Shown: one piece after another, positions 9,931-22,312 of the stretch
Layout of the letters: every line of letters starts with the position of its first letter
How positions within the stretch are numbered: position 1 is the first letter of the stretch
Source: Parus major
Lineage: Eukaryota > Chordata > Aves > Passeriformes > Paridae
Length of the DNA: 64,000 nucleotides
Assembly: GCF_001522545.3 (NCBI RefSeq)
Contig: NC_031799.1
Location: 32,951,354-33,015,353, forward strand
Direction of reading: 5' to 3'
Translations under genes and position numbers: made by a program
Notes under the pieces: generated by a model
Database searches by the model: none
What the model was told of the DNA's origin: nothing
The model's input: the letters and a program-made list of their open reading frames with translations, nothing else

Positions 9931-12900
9931 GAAAAAACACACAAGAAAGCTATTTTCTGGGATGCTCTCTTTATGTCTCAAGCCTGCATTGCGGCACCTC
10001 TTCAGGTTTAGCAGGTTAACACACCTACAGATTTACAGGTCCACTACATCTGATAAAATATAATTCCACACAATAAAACACACAGGAATTACTTATTTGT
10101 TACGCAGATAAGTAAAAAAACATTTCTTTCATGTCATGGCATATTTTTTGGCCTTAAATGGAATACCATGGCTCTTGAAAGAAGTATTTATATGCACAGA
10201 TTAAAAACATTTCCCCTGAAGTGGTGTCTGTTTCCAAAGATGTTTCTTCTTCTTCCTGACAGGCACTGTGGCAACTAGGAATATCACACTTTTAAAACTG
10301 GAACTACTGGGGTAGTCACACATTTACTGTTTTGCTTTCTTTTATTTATTAAAGAAACATCAGCTAAAACAGAAATACTCTGCTCTGAAAAAGTAGACCC
10401 CTACCATACAAGGAAAGAAAAGTTCCCTTGGACTGTAACTCAAGGGAGGTGCCTACCTTATACCTATTACTTCTGGCTTCAGGGACCTTCTTAATATTGT
10501 CAAGATGTAAGTGCTGTACTACACGATGGAGCCTTTTGGAAGGAATGTGTAATCTCTGTCCTGTGAACAGCTGCAAAGGAAAGTCGTAATTCCTGCAGCT
10601 GTAAGTGCAAAGTCAGGGACTTTAAAGAAGGCTGTTATAAAAATATCCAAATAACAAGACCTCCTTCTTCTCTACCCTTGAGAAATATTCATGCTAGAAA
10701 ATACTAGCTTTCTCTTGGAAGTCCTATTGAACTGTTTCCTGCAGTATTAGGCAAAAGATTCCACCATGAACTGCCACTCAAAAAGAAAACATCTGAGCTC
10801 AAAGAGTTAATAAAGCATGGATTTGAAGCAGAGCATTAGAGGCTCGAGGGAGCAGATATGTTTCTGTTAACCATGGGATTTGAGGCAGAAAGAAAACAGA
10901 CATCTAACATCACTGGGAAAACAGATTAACTAGACAACAGATCAAAACTGCCACAGACAAGAAACATGGTACCTTGCAGAAAAAACTGTTCCATAGAAGT
11001 AGATTGGCGAGACATGTTGGACAATAAAATGACCTTAATATCATGCGGAAGGTCAAGGCTATCTCACATCTAATATCCAGGGTCATAATTTCAACTACTG
11101 CCATGTTGCAGGGAGGATGATAAATTCTCAGTGTTTTCATCCTGAAAAAAAAAAAAAAAAAGAAAAGGTCAATGTAATTTACAATAAAGAAATAATTTTT
11201 TAAAAGGTAGAGAGGTGGAAGAAAAGGTGGATTTCTTTGCCAAACAAGCACAATATAAAAAGCCCAAAGAGATATGAATGGAAAAGTTACAGTTCTATGT
11301 ATCTCTGGCTCAGTCTTTTCACTAATTTTCTTCAGATCATATAGGTATATTTGAAGGAAGTCCATGCTGCCAAAGAGCTGTGGACTCAAGCATGGCTGTG
11401 AGAAGCACAAGCAGAGAACAGAAGGTACACTCTGTGCGGGGAGACCCAGAAGGGGGTACTTCTTCCAGTTTTTTTAACATTTATGTTTGGGGCCTGGCCT
11501 GGGAATGGAGAGATTCATTTTGCAAGCTCTATGGTGCGGGGAAAAGATAGGGTGTAGAAACTGATCTCTTCTGAAGCTACAAGTTAGTAGCTTGTAGCTA
11601 TTAACTAGCTAATTTCTAAATCCAAAATGCACTTGTCTTAGTCACATGGAAAGGTGGAAGACTTAACAGAGTAAAAATAATCAAAGGCTTATACAACAAT
11701 AAAATACATATAGTGTGTCAAGTCTGCACATCGTTGGAATTCTGGCCTTTATTCCAGTACCCATCTAAAAGTATTCAATCAAATTGATAAATATGTTAGA
11801 TGTATTTTGGCTAATATCACTGGCATATTTAACTCAGTAACTGTCTGTGTTACACAACGATTTTCAAACAGTTTAACATTGTATACCAAAAGGGACCATG
11901 ATGTATAAAGGTGCTGTCAGCTCAGGCAAGGCATATCCTTCACCTTTTTTGATTCATAAGGAAGGGTGTTAGGACAGTTATTTCTCAAGCTCTGGATAAA
12001 AGGAATGTCAAAACAAGCCTGTATTTGCAATCTTGCGTGTGTGACTTTCCTGATCCATTTCTTATCCGGTGTTTAGAGAAGACTCAGTGCCTTTGAGGTG
12101 GGAGGAGGAAGGAGGGGGAAAAAAGCTTTATAATGTCTGTGAGTCTGCAGCCAAACAAACGTACATCCTGACTGATTTAATAGGTAATTTAGTTTGGAGC
12201 TTTTCACTCAGCACATGGCAAAAGATAAACCAGAATAAGACATTAAGGCAAGTTCATTATGAGCACCCCAAACTCCTGTCTCTTCTCTGTGCTGCATTCC
12301 TCTAGGAATTTTTACGTAATAAGTGTCCACTTCTTTGTCTTCGAGGGTCTCCTGAAATGTGATTTGCTTCTCTGAAACACAAACAAAATCTTTGGGGGTC
12401 GTACAAGGCAGGCTGCAGTTTTAGAGTTTCTAGCCAGGGATTAAGGAATGAGCTCCACTGTAAGCCAAGGAGTCACCTCTACAGATCTATAAACTGCTGT
12501 TGTTTCACCAAGACTCAAGGCAGAGTGTAGCACGCACACACAGTGATTACTGAAGGGAAGGTGAACCTGGTTGCTCAGTACCACCCACTGCTCAGGGATT
12601 ACGCAGATTTTTAACAGGTTCATCTCCCAGTGCAAGATGTTTATTGACCTTGATCTTGGTAGCTCAGCAGCCGCACAGTAGAGGCAGAAGGCCTGTTGTG
12701 TGTGTTATTCATATTTCTCAGTGCACCCTACCAGGAAGCACTGTGTAGTGCAGTGGAGACCCAAGGAGTGACACAGGAGTCCCACAGCTTTGCAAGTCAG
12801 TCAACACCACAGCAGGCTATTCTGAACGAAAGAAGAAGGCAGGATAAGAAGCTGAGCTGTTAATGCCTGCTAAGAAGCTCCAGTGCTACGTTTGCTGCGT

Positions 12901-13080
12901 GAGAACCGAGCACGACAGAGGTGCCTGTCACCAGAATAGCTGGGAGCTGAAGCCCACTGCCACAGCTGTGCTGGCCTCTCCCTCGCAGTCTGGGCTATGC
13001 AGCACACTGATTAGAACGTGTTGCTTTCGGAAAGCCTTGTGGAGCAGGTCTGCACTGCCCAGGGGCATGCAGACCGGGCC
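9931..13080. other. No gene recognised with confidence
   Basis: AT-rich DNA follows the exon-like block at 9.5-9.9 kb. A run of 17-18 A lies at 11145-11162; read on the minus strand it makes a phenylalanine run inside a 166-codon open frame (10910-11410), which is therefore artefactual. The one item worth separating out is the minus-strand exon-like block at 10973-11141, listed on its own. Nothing else resembles a gene, RNA or transposon. Confidence 0.5.
10973..11141 (-). other. Exon-like block after a long polypyrimidine tract
   Basis: Read on the minus strand, a run of about 18 T ending in CAG (AG at 11143-11142) is followed by 169 bases ending at AAG|GTACC (donor at 10972). One frame (1 base plus 56 codons, beginning ATGAAAACACTG) is open throughout. 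A second frame begins DENTENLSSSLQHGSS and then stops, which could equally be a short C-terminal exon. Neither frame matches a family I know. The poly-T may be the oligo-A end of an unrecognised insertion and not a true splice tract, so the acceptor score may mislead. Confidence 0.15.
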
Positions 13081-13089
13081 AGAATAAAG

Positions 13090-13400
13090 CACAAAGGTTA
13101 GCGGCTTTGCTGATTAGAGCAGCTGTAATCGAGTTAAGGACCACGCTTGATATTCACTTAAGGCTGTGCTTGACTTAAATCACAAGGAAGTCAGTGTGTG
13201 GCTCTCCCCTTATCTCTGCCAGAGGAAAGGTACAAAGCTCCTGTTATCTTAAGAGCACTTGTGAATATCTTCATGTTGTGAGCCACCCGAGTGTAATAAG
13301 GCCACCAGACCCTGTCTGCCAGAGCACCTTCAGATAACTTTCTTCAGCCGTCTGCAGGGAAAGTGTCAAGGCTAACGCAAAACCACATCAAATGGGCTTT
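13090..13400. promoter_or_regulatory. Candidate enhancer with three WGATAR sites
   Basis: Three perfect WGATAR motifs fall within 128 bp: TTATCT at 13210-13215, TTATCT at 13244-13249 and AGATAA at 13332-13337. A further TATCT lies near 13267. About one such site per 500 bp is expected by chance. The block also holds CACTTAAG, TTGACTTAAATC and several CpGs, which is richer than its surroundings. This is what GATA-bound enhancers look like, but conservation and binding data are absent and other explanations remain open. Confidence 0.3.
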
Positions 13401-15660
13401 CGCAGGAGACGTGTGATCCTGCAGTGGGGAGAGGTCAGGGTGGCTGGAGAAAGGGCTGTAAAAATCTTTAATGAGAAATGGCTTCCGCAGGGAAGAAGAC
13501 AGAGAAAGAAAAAACGGCACTGGCAGCTGCATCAATCCCTTGATGTGGTTACAGCCATGAACCCCAAACTAAGTTTGTTTCTTTCATGGTGGTCGTGAAA
13601 GAAGGAGATACAGCACATTGTGCACACCCATTGTGTCTATCCACTGTCAGTTTCTGAATATTTCACTGTTCATGAAAGTGGGAACAAATCACAGGATTTA
13701 ATTTACTGCTAATATGGTTTACCAATAGTGCTTTCAATTTTTAAATTTTAAGAAAGACTACAAAGCTGCTACATTTTCTTAGAAATTTCCCATTTTGCTG
13801 TCAGCCTGGTTTTGGCAGCTGTTGAAAGAAAAACATGTTTATAAAATAAAAGTTGGAGTTTTTAAACAGTGATTCTTCTACTTGCTTACATATCAGTTTT
13901 TCTTTTGTGCATACCTATGCTTTATACATAAAGAGAGGTAATTAAGCTTCTTCTATCTATACTGAAACATCTTTGAAGATACTGAAAAATGCAATCTGAC
14001 TTTTCCCCACTGGTTTCAAGATATTCTAAAGCCAGATATTTAAGAGAGATTTTGGAGTGAAAAGATAACATAAACAGGCATCTGTATACATACACACAGG
14101 TGCAGAAATACTTGTACACGTATCTCTGCCCACAGATACATGCCATGTGTTAATGAGTTATTAAAACCTTTGTATTTCACTTGCCATGCTAATGATATCT
14201 CAGCAGATTCACTTTGTACCCTGGTATGACAAAACTTTGTATGATTTCTGTGATATTGTTTTTTTTCATGCTTATATATAGTCCTTACACTCTCACACTC
14301 CTTGATTTTTGTAGAGTCCTTACTCTTTGATTTATTCCTTAATGATTATTTCCACCCTTACAAATGCTGCTTTGAAATCAATGCACTCATGCCAGCTTTC
14401 TGTTACAGCAGAAAATAAATTCTTAATTTTTTTCCATTATTAATTTTTCCCATAAATTCTTAATATTTTTTGCCATATTCTTATTATTTTCCCATCGTGT
14501 GTTCATGGTTAATTTATCTCCATTCTTTCATGGCAATTGCTTAGAACACCCCGCACGTACTTCACTACCTGTGCTGTTTTTTCCTTGGTGGTACTGATTT
14601 CCTCAACAAGCACTGAAACTGACTGAGACCTGCCCCTTGAAGACCCCAGACAGGTCTGAGGGATGTACAGGAATCCTCAAAAAAGAAAATCAAGCCATCA
14701 GATAACATTTTAACTGGTGGTTCTGAAAGCTTTGCAGTAGCATATGTGCGACTCCATCTATTTCAAATGTGGTTTAGAAAACCTTCACAGTAGATATCAC
14801 CTTGCAAAGAACTTTTCCAGTGAACATTAGCACTGCCTACAATGGTTTTAGGATGTGGCCTATCCTTCATGAACACTATTCACTGTTGTAATAGGCTAGT
14901 AAGCTATGCTGCCAGTAGCAGATCTTCAGGAAGGTAACAACCATCTAGTCAGGGAGTTCAAAGTGTTCCTTTATAAGTACATTGATCCCTTATCTTACCT
15001 TCTTGCAGAGTCCAGCAGTGCAAGGGAAACTGAGAAGCTAGGTCCCAGTTTTATTGTGATCCTGGTCATTCTAAGAGTCATTTCCTTGTCTTTCAGGGAG
15101 ATAAAGAGGCATATATTGTGTGGGCAGAAGAATCTGTGTTCTTGTCAATGACATAGGCCATAGAGGTCAATGGCATTCGGACAAGCCTGCCTGAAAGCCC
15201 CTATAAATTTTCAAAGGTGAATGAGGCAGATTTAAAGACTGGATGTATTCTGGCTGTGCGGGAGGAAATATAAAAATGCCACTTTCTAAGGGGAAACAGA
15301 ATATTAAGTCTCATAAAAACCTTTAAGGGGCTACTTAATCTCCCCAGTGGAAGAAGAATTCTGCCCACCCAGATTTTGTTTTACTGGAAGGATACATAGA
15401 AGGCACTTGATACAAAAGCATAGAACACAGGTGAGCCACCAAGGCAAAAGCTAAAGCTTTCTTTCAGACTCCTACCCTCATTTCTCTTTCCTCACCTCCT
15501 GTTTAGATGCAACTCCTTTAGCAGAGGCATTTTGTCACTGACATGGTCATGAGAACTTGCACCGTACCTCTTTTCCAGATGTTTCTCACCCTCTGCTTCA
15601 AAATAAAAATGGACACAGGCCCAAAGAAATACATATAGTCTCACTCTGTTTAGGAATAAC
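13400..15660. other. No gene recognised; AT-rich, one imperfect duplication
   Basis: Only short, mutually overlapping open frames occur. Between 14415 and about 14495 an imperfect 37-bp direct duplication is visible (ATAAATTCTTAAT at 14415 and again at 14452, each followed by a T-rich stretch and a CCAT motif). Confidence 0.5.
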
Positions 15661-15665
15661 AGTAT

Positions 15666-15695
15666 TGTTTCATGAACAATACTGTTCATGAAACA
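15666..15695. repeat. 13-bp perfect inverted repeat, 4-base loop
   Basis: TGTTTCATGAACA at 15666-15678 pairs with TGTTCATGAAACA at 15683-15695 across the loop ATAC. An overlapping alternative, GTATTGTT with AACAATAC, shares the same bases. The TTCATGAA core is itself palindromic. No function is implied. Confidence 0.8.
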
Positions 15696-15989
15696 CTGTT
15701 CATACAATGTGAATCCAGATTAGATTATTCTCTATGTTTTGTAAAAAAGATTCTTGTCAGATAACACTTTGGGACTCTTTTCTACAGCAGCACACTAAGG
15801 CAGGCTTTAAAACATCTTGACTAGCTTATTGGGATATACAAGGAACAAAATATTCTTCTCTGTTTTCTATTAATGGAATAGTACTGGGTATTTAAAATCA
15901 GTGTTATATGAATATATAATAATATATACATTGAAGAAGTGCAGTGAAAAGAGAAATGTTTGGTATGCCAGGAAATAGGGAGGCTTTCT

Positions 15990-16234
15990 TTACTTTACTG
16001 TCTTTGGAGTGTGCCCAATCCACTTTTCATCCAAACGCTGTGAAGTGCTAGCCAGCAGCATAGTTTTGTTGTCCTTTTTCACAATGACAGTGAAAATATC
16101 TGAAAGATAATTGTGAGCTTCTTCAAAAACTAACTCAAAAATAGAGAGAATAGGAAATTGAACTTGGGTTTTCAGATTCCCAGACAATTTAATCCCACCA
16201 GACACTGCCTCATATTTTGATAAATTTGATTTTC
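15990..16234 (-). other. Exon-like block with open frame to a stop codon
   Basis: On the minus strand an acceptor-like TTAGATTGCAG (AG at 16236-16235) is followed by a frame open for 80 codons (2 bases plus KSNLSKYEAVSGG..., ending HTPKTVK) to a TAA at 15992-15990. The composition is balanced, with mixed charged and aliphatic residues and few low-complexity runs, so it looks more protein-like than most frames in the window. The acceptor has a poor pyrimidine tract. A second open stretch lies upstream on the same strand (16210-16530), but its candidate donor (GAGCAG|GTCTCA near 16305) is out of phase with this one. I know no matching family; it may be a relic exon, a pseudogene scrap or chance. 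Confidence 0.15.
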
Positions 16235-16534
16235 CTGCAATCTAATGCAAAACCTCTTTTAAAAAAAAAGTAACAGGCAAAGAAGGATACCACAAATCTT
16301 GAGACCTGCTCAGGATCTCCTCTAGGATCTAGTCTCAGCATTCTGAGAAAATACAGTACATTTTTAATATTTTCTATATTTACTTTAGTTTTTTTGGAAA
16401 CTGGGATCTGCAAAATTTCCTTCATCTTCAATGATAACAGGAGCATATTCCTACAAGAGAACATTCCAGTAATTTCATATTTGCAAAATCTATTATTTGT
16501 TTGTAATTTTGGTTTGCTTCTTCTCTTCATTTTT

Positions 16535-18540
16535 CAATGCATATGAGGACCAATGCTTGCTTCTTCCTGATCAGCCACACATTTTTAAAAATGTTTGGGA
16601 TGGCTCTCTGGCAAAGTCAAGTGTGATCTGCAGAGGTACAGGTAGGGTGTGGAAATGATAAGAGAGAATAGGTAAACCACAGGATAACAGATGGAAAATT
16701 TGGGACACATTTTAAAAAATTGGTAGCTTTCGTGAATCTCAGTTGGAGACAAAACTGAAAAATTTCCAAGCAAAAAGAGAGTACATATGCACGTGGTACT
16801 CATCTGCTGTAATTTAAGAGAGCTGTCAAAGATTTTCTGAGGGTAGATGAGGACTACTTGGAAGTGAGAAATTTTCCCTGTCCCTCTAATCCAGAGGCTG
16901 TTAGGAGACTGGATGCCACAGGCTCAGAGTACAACTTTGAGCCCTTTTACAGCACTGATGGAAGATTTGTCAAAACTCAAAGTGCTGTCTATCTTATCAA
17001 GCTTTCTCATTTTAAATGGAGAGGAAAGTAGGGATGCAGACCTATGAAGGCCTATTTTTCCCTCCATGGTGAGCATGGTTGATATACATAGCACATACAC
17101 ACCTAACTAGAGTAAATAACCAGTGGGTTCTGTCGGGAGAACATTACATGAGTGGGATGTCAACAGAAGGTTTGAACTAAGAAAAACAAGTGAATCAGGG
17201 TTGAAGGGAATAGCAATGTAAGCAATAGATCTTCACATGTATTAAATCTTGAAATAAGCTATTTTAGAATGATATATGTCTTATGATGTATTTTTTCTGT
17301 TTAAGATGTAAAAGAGAATCACATTTTGAAGAAAAGGAGACATACAGCTGAATGACCTTTCCTCCAGCTGCTTTTCTTTTACTTCAAGAGTCAGAACACC
17401 AGAGAAGAAACAATTTGTTCTGTAGAGTCACCATTTGTCAGAAACAAGCAGGAGGGACAATAAATTGCAAAGCAAGGTCAGAGCAATTTTGCTTCCAATT
17501 TCTCTGATTCAGTGACAATATGTTTTCTTTTGTCAAAGGAAAGAAGGAAAGAAACTTCTTTGAAAATGAAAATACAGAGAGCAAAAAACAGCAGTATTTC
17601 TGTGAGGGCAAATTGTGAGATATTAAACAGAATGATCCATTCATACTGCTTTTTGAAGAGATGATGTATCTGCATCCCTTTCAACTAAAGGGGTTGTATT
17701 GCAGGAAGATTATTAGTTCTCTGACTTGTAGAGGCTTACATTTTTCTTCTGTTACTTTCAACTTGTAGAAACATGACCTTATTTCTCCAAAGTTGATCTT
17801 GGGATCAACCAGTTAGCATGCATAACACACATCTCTGCTCAAAATAGTTAATGTTGCCTGATTTGAAAGGATAGGAAGATGGAAAAATGCACTCTAGTAG
17901 GGAATGCATTGCTTTGTTATTTATTATTTTGCTGTAACTATTCTGATAGGCAATAAATGGTGTCTTAATGGTACTTGCTTCTCTGAAGTCCATGAAGTGA
18001 GTATGGGGTGACACACCAGATAGTAGATAGCCAAGACTGGACAGCGTGGGTCTGAGCTCTACGGAAAGAAATTTGTTCTCACTGGTCCTAGGCCCCTGTG
18101 CAGTGTCACAGCGGTCTTAAACAATTTTGGAACAGCTTTGCTACATAGCATGGCTGGATAATTTGTAATGCCTAAGCTTCATGAATGTTAACTTCTTCCA
18201 GAATCCTGTAATTGGTTTATGAAATTTCTCATCTAAAGGATTATGCACCTGTAAAAGAGCTTATGTTAGTCAAATCTGGAGTGTTGATGAGTCATTTTAG
18301 CTTGTGTTGTCCATTACATAGTACCAATTTCCTAATCTTACATAGCTATAAATTCTAAAATTAACTTAAATTTTATTTAATACAGCCTACCTGCAAAATA
18401 TGATTTATCACACTCCCTCAACTCAAAAAAAAAAAAATTAAACCTGCTGCAAGCAATCTAGACATTGAATAATCAAATGTTAAAAGGGCTTTTTTCTTCA
18501 ACATATATTTTTCCACTGTTACTACATAACGAACTGAAAA
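16535..18540. other. No gene recognised
   Basis: AT-rich sequence with short open frames on the minus strand (16585-16803, 17438-17684, 17805-18014). These overlap one another in different phases and show no domain or splice consistency. No repeat family is recognisable. Confidence 0.5.
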
Positions 18541-18554
18541 ATAGCATTTTCCAG

Positions 18555-18664
18555 AACAGGATTTGAGACTTGGTAGTAGTGACATCCTTTCAGAAAATAA
18601 CTTTGGGCAGTGGAAAAAATCATTCAGAAGTGAACAGTTCACACACAGTCTGGAAAACATGGCA
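18555..18664 (+). other. Exon-like block with open frame and strong donor
   Basis: The acceptor-like GCATTTTCCAG (AG at 18553-18554) is followed by 110 bases ending at GGCA|GTAAGTT (donor at 18665). Read as 2 bases plus 36 codons the block is fully open and hydrophilic (QDLRLGSSDILSENN...). A tandem acceptor at AACAG (18557-18559) would instead start it in phase 0. The same bases are also open on the minus strand, which weakens the coding case. The end phase (0) does not fit the favoured frame of the 23922 block. No family is recognised. Confidence 0.15.
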
Positions 18665-19869
18665 GTAAGTTGTGTAATCAGACAGAATGTAGTTTAATGA
18701 TATATTGTAACATACATGTATTTAATGTGTTCTATATTACTTTTTTTGTTTGTTTCTCTTTCACCGTAATTCAGTGTAAAATTAATTTAAAATCAGTGTT
18801 TCAAGTTCAGGGATAGAAACAGCTAAGCCTAATTTCAAGCTTGGAAGCAAGGTGAAAGTCATTCAAGAGTATCAAAGTCTGTATGTATCCAGCTGTGACT
18901 GTGGCCCAAAAGCATCAAAATGAATGATCATTTTTCCACAGCTAGTGAAGCCAAGTATGCCATAAGATGGCAACAGTGAAAGATTTTTTTTCAGCCTGAA
19001 CAATACCAATAGCAGGATTTGTGGCAGCAGTCATAAGGAATGCAATAACAATACTGCAGCCCTATGCAATCCCGAACGGATGTGTGTAATGCGTGCTCAG
19101 GCTTTTCTTTTGCATCACAACAGCTGAATGCTTCATCTTCTGTCCTTGATAAAGGGTCTCCTGAAGTTGGGACCTGAAACTGTTCTCATGTAATTGGTTT
19201 GGTTCTGAATACTTCAAGCACGGCCATAAGAAATCATATTAAACAATGGCAGAGCTTTGTTTTTTTGGCAAATTGTTTTGTACTCTTTGCTTGAAAAAGC
19301 CATGAGGTTGCCTTCCAAATACCTCACTATGATGTCTGTGTGCACACCATACTGTATGCACTTACATGTGACAAGTACTTTGCCAATAAACACATAAACT
19401 CTAAGACAGACACAATATTTTCTGCCGAAATAAGCCCAAGCAAATACTTGTCCCTTGCTGAATTTCAACAGGGAAGAAGTTCAAGCCAGGGTGACCTAAC
19501 AGTTGAACAAATATAAACAACACCTGGGGGTCTGAGAGCCCGATTCGTGATTTTGGACAAAAACAAATTAAAAGCAGTACCCCACCCATCTATGCACCAT
19601 TATGCAGTGTCAGGACTAAATTCCAGATCCCCACTCACCCAGCAGATTTTGGCAATGCTTTAGCTTGGTGTGGCATGGCAGCAAAGCAAGGCCTATTACA
19701 GGCCCTTCTTTATCAAGGAGGTAGGTGTTAGATGTCTCAAACCCCTATGTTTGTACTACTCTGTCTCTAAACAATGCAAGCACACAATCAAAACAAACCA
19801 GTGATGGCATGATGCATAGAGATAACTACATCACTAATCTCAGTCCTACTCCCAGTGGAAAAAATGTTA

Positions 19870-19950
19870 GCTAAAAAAAAACCAAAACAAAACAAAAGAA
19901 AAAAAAACCCAACCAAACAAAATCCAAACAAAAATAAAAACAAAATTAAA
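19870..19950. repeat. Degenerate (CAAAA)n low-complexity tract
   Basis: A/C-rich sequence of impure CAAAA, CCAAA and CAAAAT units. It has the same character as the 3.7 kb tract. Confidence 0.9.
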
Positions 19951-21521
19951 TGTCACTAAAGTTATCACTAATTTGTGGTGTTGTTGCTAGTTTCTGGAGG
20001 TTGAACAAACCCCTAACAGACCTAGGCATTCTCCCCAGATCAGCAATGAAGTGAAATAAAACTCTGGAAACCATTACATTCTCCTGTGTCCTTGCATTTG
20101 GACTTCTCTTTTGTCCTCTGGCCCATTGAGACTTGCATTTTCTTTCAAATTAGGTATAGAAAGTGTCTCTTTCTGGTGACCTCACCATGAGATTATCCAA
20201 ATGCAGAAACAGAATCAGGGAGACAGGGTTCCCACTGTTTCCAGGCTCTTCATCACACGGTGCAGCACAAAAAGCCAAGCCAATATTGCCTTCTTTTGCC
20301 AGCAGAGGACGGTACGTCATCTGCTCAAGTGAGACCTGCTGCCTTAGTGGCAGTCACTGAGGCTTTCCTTGCAAACCCGTGATACTTGCTCTGCTTTTCA
20401 GAATTTCAGGAGAAAGAAATGCAGCAAGATTAAGATTATCTTGTATTACTTCAATTTAGCCTGTAATCTTACTTACTTTATTTGGTTGTAGGGGGTCTTT
20501 TTTACTCCAGGGAAGGTTTCCCTCTGTGAAATTATTGCACAGAATGATAGTAGACTCTATGGAGACTCTTGTCTCTGCAGAACAGTGATGCCATAGACCA
20601 TAAAGACTGTAGTTTGAGTCTCCAGTTCTGAGAAAGCACTTGCATGAGCTGCCATGGGAGCTGGGGTGTCAACAGCAATAGGAGTAATCACGTCCCATGA
20701 ATAGTTTTTGGGCAGTTTTTTATACTGTGCATGTATGCATCACTTTGTCCAGGTGTTTTGCAATCAGATGATCATTCTCAGCCTGCCAAAGCTATATGAC
20801 TCATATTTATCAGTTTGATATTCTTCTTAGCATACATCTGTAACAAATGTATTCTTATTCTCATATGGCAGGTGACTCAAGCAGAACTTAGAGTAGTATT
20901 CACTTCAAAACAGCTGTTCAAAAATTAGTGTTGTCCTATTTCAGTGAAAATAACACTGTCATTTTCAGGTTTCAGTTCAGCCTCATGATACAAGCATTTC
21001 TACTGTACAAGTCTCTCCTCATTGAAAATCAGACCAAGAAAGCTCACTCAGACTGCACATTTTACTTTAAAACAAATAAAATAGGTGATATTGGTCCAAC
21101 CACAACTGGCTAGTCCAGCAGCTCACAGGAGGTCTGTGGTGCTGCAAACAGCCACCCTGAGGTTTCTTGAGGCCAGCACCAGAGGCTTAAGCACTGAGCT
21201 ACCCAAACCTTTTTTTTAGTAATTGTCTGATACATACATGTTGCCTTAGGCAATCAAGCCAAATGTTGTAGTGTGGGGATATATCACAAGTCATGTGTAA
21301 GGAAAGCTATTGAGATTTTAAATACTTGTACAAACTCATAGCTCCATAGACTCTTTAGTCCTATCAATAGTACCAAGGCAGGTTTCTGAATGAACACTAC
21401 AGATTGGGCCTCCACAAGAGAAGAAAATTAAAATCACATTTTCTTCCCATTTATATGTATTTTCAATATACAAAAAAGCTGCATAAAAGCTACTGAATTC
21501 ATAGGCCAAATATAAATTTGG

Positions 21522-21538
21522 TCTATATATATATATAT
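21522..21538. repeat. (TA)n microsatellite
   Basis: A short TA dinucleotide run, CTATATATATATATATG, of about seven units. Confidence 0.9.
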
Positions 21539-22312
21539 GTAAACATTACCTATATATCAAGTACACACAGAAATAATGGCTTTGTTCCTGCAGTTTTAAC
21601 TTGCTTCTTTACTGGTCTGGGGAGAATATCTAAATCCATTCAGGGTCTGTTAAGCCTTGTGAAACAAGGAACAAAGGCAACAGTTAGTGAGACTTTTAGT
21701 GCTTTATTGTGACAAACATATTTTTCCACTGGGAATGGGACTGAGATCAAACAGTTTTTGTGTAGGGAATTTTATAGGCATTATTTACATGGCAACTCTT
21801 TTGGAGTGGATTCAGACCTGCAAATAAAAAGATGCATGGCATTATTTCCAACCTCTTCAGCTTGCAATTTCTTTCTAAAACACAGTTCAAAACAATACCC
21901 ACCACAATTTGTTGTGGGTGCTTTTTATTTTTGTGACTTAATTGCCAAAAATCAGAGCTCTAGAATGTATGAGACTTGATAAGTAGTACTGCAATTATTA
22001 AATGTGGAAATTATTTTAATGAGCACAGTTAAAATAATATTAAACTAGGCAGTAACCAGTTTCTTCCTAAACCTCTATGTCATCACAGATGACCTGGTAT
22101 TCAAGTATTGGCAGAATCCTTCCTTTGAGGGATCTAATACCCTCACAATAAATCTGTAAAAGTACATATCAGAATTACTCCCTTTTCTTCAATAAAATCA
22201 AATTAAAACAGCCATTAACAGATTCTAAGGGTGAAAACTTGTAACAAAAAAAAGGGGGAAAAAGAAGTATTTTAGTGAGGACAAGTATAAGTCCAGATTG
22301 TCAAATGCTCCA

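Larger units (their letters stand above)
18670..22310. other. No gene recognised; includes simple repeats
   Basis: Largely featureless. An A/C-rich tract lies at 19870-19950 and a TA tract at 21522-21538. A region near 19120-19195 (GCTTCATCTTCTGTCC ... GATAAAGGGTCTCC ... GGGACCTGAAAC) vaguely resembles the tail of some old LINE or SINE families, but I cannot name one. A tRNA A-box-like string, TAGCTCAGTG on the minus strand, is at 21192-21201 without a convincing B box. Confidence 0.45.

Noticed and set aside
10910..11410. 166-codon open frame on the minus strand
   Set aside because: It is carried through by a poly-T run that encodes phenylalanines. The parts on either side are unrelated and unrecognised; only the 10973-11141 block is kept, as an exon-like candidate.
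21192..21201. tRNA A-box-like TAGCTCAGTG on the minus strand, as a SINE or tRNA gene
   Set aside because: No cloverleaf and no proper B box at the right distance. At most a relic of a tRNA-derived SINE.
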